Below, piece after piece: positions 61,162-64,000 of a DNA stretch of 64,000 nt. The translations under genes and the position numbers were made by a program. Under the pieces are notes generated by a model. That model was not told the origin of the DNA. It ran no database searches and saw only the letters and a list, made by a program, of their open reading frames with translations. Position 1 is the stretch's first letter. Each line of letters opens with the position of its first letter. This DNA is from Aquiflexum lacus (GTDB lineage Bacteria; Bacteroidota; Bacteroidia; Cytophagales; Cyclobacteriaceae): NCBI RefSeq assembly GCF_015476655.1, contig NZ_JABFHF010000020.1:1-64000 (forward strand), given 5' to 3'.

Positions 61162-62712
61162 TCAAAGCTTGATCACATGCAAGGTATGTCTCCTATTCCC
61201 ATCCATCACTCTCAGTATATATTTGCCGGGAGGATACATGGATAAGTCGATAATCTTTGTAAACTGTCGTTCTGAAGTATTGCCCTCAAACAACATTCCC
61301 ACACTTGATCCTTTGACATCTATCAAGTCAATCCTGACTTTCCCGGACCATACATCAAGTTTTATCGTGGCAAAATCCTGAACAGGGTTCGGGAATAATT
61401 TCAATGTACTAGGTTCCTCTCTTTCTATCGAAGTCACTAATGCATTTTTGACAACAGGAATTTGTTCAAAACTTCCTCTAGTTGCAGATTGAATACTACT
61501 ATTTCCGGCATCAAACCATTGACTCAGCAAAGAAGTATACACTTGTCTGAAATCAGTCTGAAAAGGAATATTGTCCCTATATACCTCATTTCCTGTAATG
61601 ATCGGAGCTGTACCCTGCGAACCGCCATGTGACATGTTTCCAAAAATAAATAATGGTGCAGCCGAGCCGTGGTCTGTACCCATACTGGCATTAGAAACAA
61701 TTTTCCTTCCAAATTCCGAAAAAGTCATTCCCATCACCCTTTCCGCACAGCCCTGAAATTCAAGGTCATTCATAAATGCCATGACAGCATCACTAAGGTT
61801 TTGAAGCAGGTTTGCATGTTTGCCTATACTATGGTCTCCCCCTTCCACTTGGTTGTCATGGGTATCAAATCCACCCATTCTTACCAAATACAATGGTGTT
61901 TTCAACCCACCTGAAATCAATCGGGATACTATTCTCAATTGATTTCCAAGTCTCGTGTCAGGGTAGATTTTCTGTTGGGTAACTTTCTCAGCTGCACGCT
62001 TGACGATCATGCCATATTTTTGGGATTGTTGGGCTATCAAGCGGATGTATTTCAATTTGTCCCCTGCAATGGTATCCGGAGTATCTTCTATGGCATTATT
62101 CAAAATCTGATAAAATGAATTGGGGTTATTGATTACCATACTGAAATTGGCCCTTTCCCCTTGAAACAACATGGAAGAACCATTTCCGATTTCCACTGCC
62201 ATTGGATCGGGATGATCAGGGTTGGGATAAGCATCCGGAAATTGGGGATGATTGGATTCCAAGTAACGGCCTGTCCACCCTGAGGGGACCAACTCATCGG
62301 ACCGGGAACCACTCATCCAGATATCATGGGATTTGAAGTGAGAATGGCTTTGTTGAGGATAACCAACTGAATGAACCACCTGAAGCCTTCCTTCTTCATA
62401 AAGAGACTTAAAACCTGAAAGTGAAGGGTGGAGTGCAAAATCCGTGGAATCAATGGGCAATAATTTGTTTTCAGGCAAAATGACATGTGGCCTTACTTTA
62501 TTGAGTTCACTCAAATGAGATAATGGGATCACTGTATTTAACCCATCATTACCTCCTTCAAGATAGATTAAAACCAAAACCCTGTCTGTTTCATTGGCCA
62601 AATTCAGTAACCGATCAATGGTTTGCCCGAAACTTTGGTTGTTCATAGCGCCCAAAAAACTTGGAATTGCCAGGCTGTGCGCTGCATGTTTGATGAAAGA
62701 CCGTCTTTTCAT
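61162..62712 (-). CDS. DUF1501 protein with T9SS sorting domain
   Basis: 516 residues. N-terminal Tat-like segment (MKRRSFIKHAAHSLAIPSF), then the DUF1501 fold with VLVLIYLEGGNDGLNTVIPL (about 43-62), SPSGWTGRYLE and GMTFSEFGRKIVSNASMGTDHGSAAPLFIFG (about 330-360, His in the family's alkaline-phosphatase-like site). C-terminal ~80 residues are a T9SS type A domain: LKLFPNPVQDFATIKL and KYILRVMDGNRRHTLHVIKL. Twin-arginine-type start plus a T9SS tail implies export in a folded state and then surface secretion, an unusual combination worth verifying. Follows the DUF1800 gene by 4 bp. Confidence 0.92.
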   Translation of the reverse strand: MKRRSFIKHAAHSLAIPSFLGAMNNQSFGQTIDRLLNLANETDRVLVLIYLEGGNDGLNTVIPLSHLSELNKVRPHVILPENKLLPIDSTDFALHPSLSGFKSLYEEGRLQVVHSVGYPQQSHSHFKSHDIWMSGSRSDELVPSGWTGRYLESNHPQFPDAYPNPDHPDPMAVEIGNGSSMLFQGERANFSMVINNPNSFYQILNNAIEDTPDTIAGDKLKYIRLIAQQSQKYGMIVKRAAEKVTQQKIYPDTRLGNQLRIVSRLISGGLKTPLYLVRMGGFDTHDNQVEGGDHSIGKHANLLQNLSDAVMAFMNDLEFQGCAERVMGMTFSEFGRKIVSNASMGTDHGSAAPLFIFGNMSHGGSQGTAPIITGNEVYRDNIPFQTDFRQVYTSLLSQWFDAGNSSIQSATRGSFEQIPVVKNALVTSIEREEPSTLKLFPNPVQDFATIKLDVWSGKVRIDLIDVKGSSVGMLFEGNTSERQFTKIIDLSMYPPGKYILRVMDGNRRHTLHVIKL

Positions 62713-62716
62713 ATAA

Positions 62717-64000
62717 TTACATCAATTGCGATTCACCCATCTGTAACAACAGTTGAAAAGCTGGTTTAAGTCTATTTAAAACAACTGTGGCATTGGACTC
62801 ATCGTTTGGATTTGCCATATATGTCAGCCAGGCTCCTGTCCAATAGTAATCCTGTTCCTGCCCATTCAGTAAAATGTTTTTTGCCATTTCAATTTGTTGT
62901 GGACTCAAAGCTGGCCCAAGATTCAAAAGAACAAATTCAGATATGAGGGAATTGGGATCCTCAGGATTTTCAAATCCTTTGACATATTCCAGCAAGTCTG
63001 CGGCAACATTTACCGAATTTGATATCCAATAGCCCCAAAATATCATGGAATCCGAGGCGAGGGCTCTTTTGGTGATAGAGTCAGTATTGATCCATATTTT
63101 ATCATAATTAGGAGCCTGATAGTAGGGTGGCCAACCGGCTACATTTGGTGGATCGCCAACTTCCTGACCGATACCTCCCATGTTCCAAAGAATAGCAGCA
63201 TAAAAATCTTTTTCGCCTAGTGGATTTTGGGCCGCAGGCATATCGAAATTTCTCCAAAGACCCAAAATAAAATCCATCGGACTTTTGATCATGGAACCCA
63301 TGATTTCGGCATGAAAGAAATGGGCAGAACTCAATAGCGCTTTCAGGGCAGGCCGGATATTGTAATTATTTCCTTTGATGATGGCAGCCAATGGCGTAAT
63401 CACATTTGTTTCCGCGAGATCGGATATCTCAGCCGCTACAAAAAAGGTGTAGAGTTTTCTGGCGATAAATTTGGATGATTCATTCGTAGCAAAGATCATT
63501 TCCAATAACTCGTCCAACTCCCCTGCTCCAGCTTCTCCTTCTTTTCCTTCAATGACTTTATTACCATAGAAAGCTGAAAACGTCTTATTCCCTGTATGAT
63601 GCATTTCAGGGTTAAAATATGAAATTGGAGGTCCCTCTGAATGAATACTTTCCCAATTGACCGTCCATCCTGTCAATACTCTGGCTGCAGCACGAACATC
63701 CTCCTCCTGATATCCTGCATCTTTTCCTTTTCCGATGCAAAACAATTCCTGTATTTCCCTAGCATAATTTTCATCAGGGTTTTCTTTGTTGTTGAATGCA
63801 CCACTTAAAAAAACCAACATTGCCGGATCCATGGTCAGGTCCTTGATCAGTTCCTTAAAATTGCCGAAGACATGTCGATTGAGCATTTGTATATAACCAT
63901 AGCAGGATTTGGCTATAAAAACATCCCACAATTTGATGGGTAAAAAATTCCACCAAAATAACAGCATCTTTTCCTGTATACCTGAGTTAGGACTAATTAT
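62717..64000 (-). CDS. DUF1800 protein (partial, N-terminus outside window)
   Basis: The frame is open to the right edge: 11 more codons in frame precede the Met at 63967, reading ISPNSGIQEK before MLLFWWNFLPIKLW, which matches the DUF1800 signature segment around REKMxLFWHN. Visible: about 427 codons. Further motifs: AREIQELFCIGKGKDAGYQEEDVRAAARVLTGW, FIARKLYTFFVAAEIS and VGDPPNVAGWPPYYQAPNYDKIW. It ends 4 bp before the DUF1501 gene, the standard DUF1800-DUF1501 pairing of unknown function. Confidence 0.93.
   Translation of the reverse strand: MISPNSGIQEKMLLFWWNFLPIKLWDVFIAKSCYGYIQMLNRHVFGNFKELIKDLTMDPAMLVFLSGAFNNKENPDENYAREIQELFCIGKGKDAGYQEEDVRAAARVLTGWTVNWESIHSEGPPISYFNPEMHHTGNKTFSAFYGNKVIEGKEGEAGAGELDELLEMIFATNESSKFIARKLYTFFVAAEISDLAETNVITPLAAIIKGNNYNIRPALKALLSSAHFFHAEIMGSMIKSPMDFILGLWRNFDMPAAQNPLGEKDFYAAILWNMGGIGQEVGDPPNVAGWPPYYQAPNYDKIWINTDSITKRALASDSMIFWGYWISNSVNVAADLLEYVKGFENPEDPNSLISEFVLLNLGPALSPQQIEMAKNILLNGQEQDYYWTGAWLTYMANPNDESNATVVLNRLKPAFQLLLQMGESQLM

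Noticed and set aside
1-64000. tRNA, rRNA or tmRNA genes
   Set aside because: I looked for conserved cores such as TTCGAATC-type T-loops with acceptor ends and saw none I could defend; not every intergenic position can be excluded by eye.

Overview
The window looks like chromosomal DNA of a Bacteroidetes bacterium, most likely order Cytophagales near Cyclobacteriaceae/Algoriphagus. This rests on AT-rich intergenic DNA, TAnnTTTG-type promoter elements, giant secreted HYR-repeat proteins with type IX secretion (T9SS) C-terminal signals, many lipoproteins, LuxR-type two-component pairs, and Bacteroidetes families such as DUF4301, DUF6526, DUF5777 and DUF1573. The genus is an inference. I found no rRNA, tRNA or CRISPR array.

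Layout. 1-5789 (minus, cut by the left edge) and 10334-15922 (minus) are two paralogous giant T9SS-type adhesin-like proteins with tandem HYR domains; the first carries an extra LamG-type domain. Between them lie five minus-strand genes: AraC and Crp/Fnr regulators, a secreted DsrE-like protein, an orphan LuxR-type response regulator and a DinB-fold protein. 16170-16599 holds a solitary HigA-type antitoxin behind a truncated toxin start. 16858-24428 carries two sensor kinase/LuxR response regulator pairs (a periplasmic propeller type and a 7TMR-DISM type) separated by a collagen-like lipoprotein. NarL-like inverted heptamers in a 7-2-7 arrangement lie upstream of the second kinase, upstream of the collagen-like gene, and again near 6.16-6.22 kb.

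24.5-33.9 kb is mixed: YtxH, DUF1573, trpS, a REP-associated tyrosine transposase inside a palindromic repeat array, small unknowns, an AGE-family epimerase lipoprotein and an outer membrane/lipoprotein pair. 33.9-42.7 kb is metabolic: GMC oxidoreductase, FadD-type acyl-CoA ligase, acyl-CoA dehydrogenase, M28 peptidase and a hotdog thioesterase, which suggests fatty-acid activation and beta-oxidation. 42.9-45.3 kb is the 5-oxoprolinase operon pxpABC, followed by a DUF4301 protein. 47.2-54.4 kb holds a propeller-like lipoprotein, a WYL regulator, a tight Rieske/YceI/DUF5777 operon and three envelope proteins. 54.8-58.3 kb is smc. 58.6-59.2 kb is a RelE/HigB-type toxin-antitoxin pair. The right end has a TlpA-like thioredoxin lipoprotein and a DUF1800-DUF1501 pair, with DUF1501 ending in a T9SS sorting domain.

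The most unusual content is between and inside genes: higher-order repeats in the giant proteins, covarying hairpin repeats at 16.6-16.8 kb, the RAYT/REP array at 27.5-28.9 kb, a 35-bp palindrome behind two plus-strand genes, dispersed composite repeats, and the candidate NarL-like operators. All functional calls come from reading the sequence; no database search was run.
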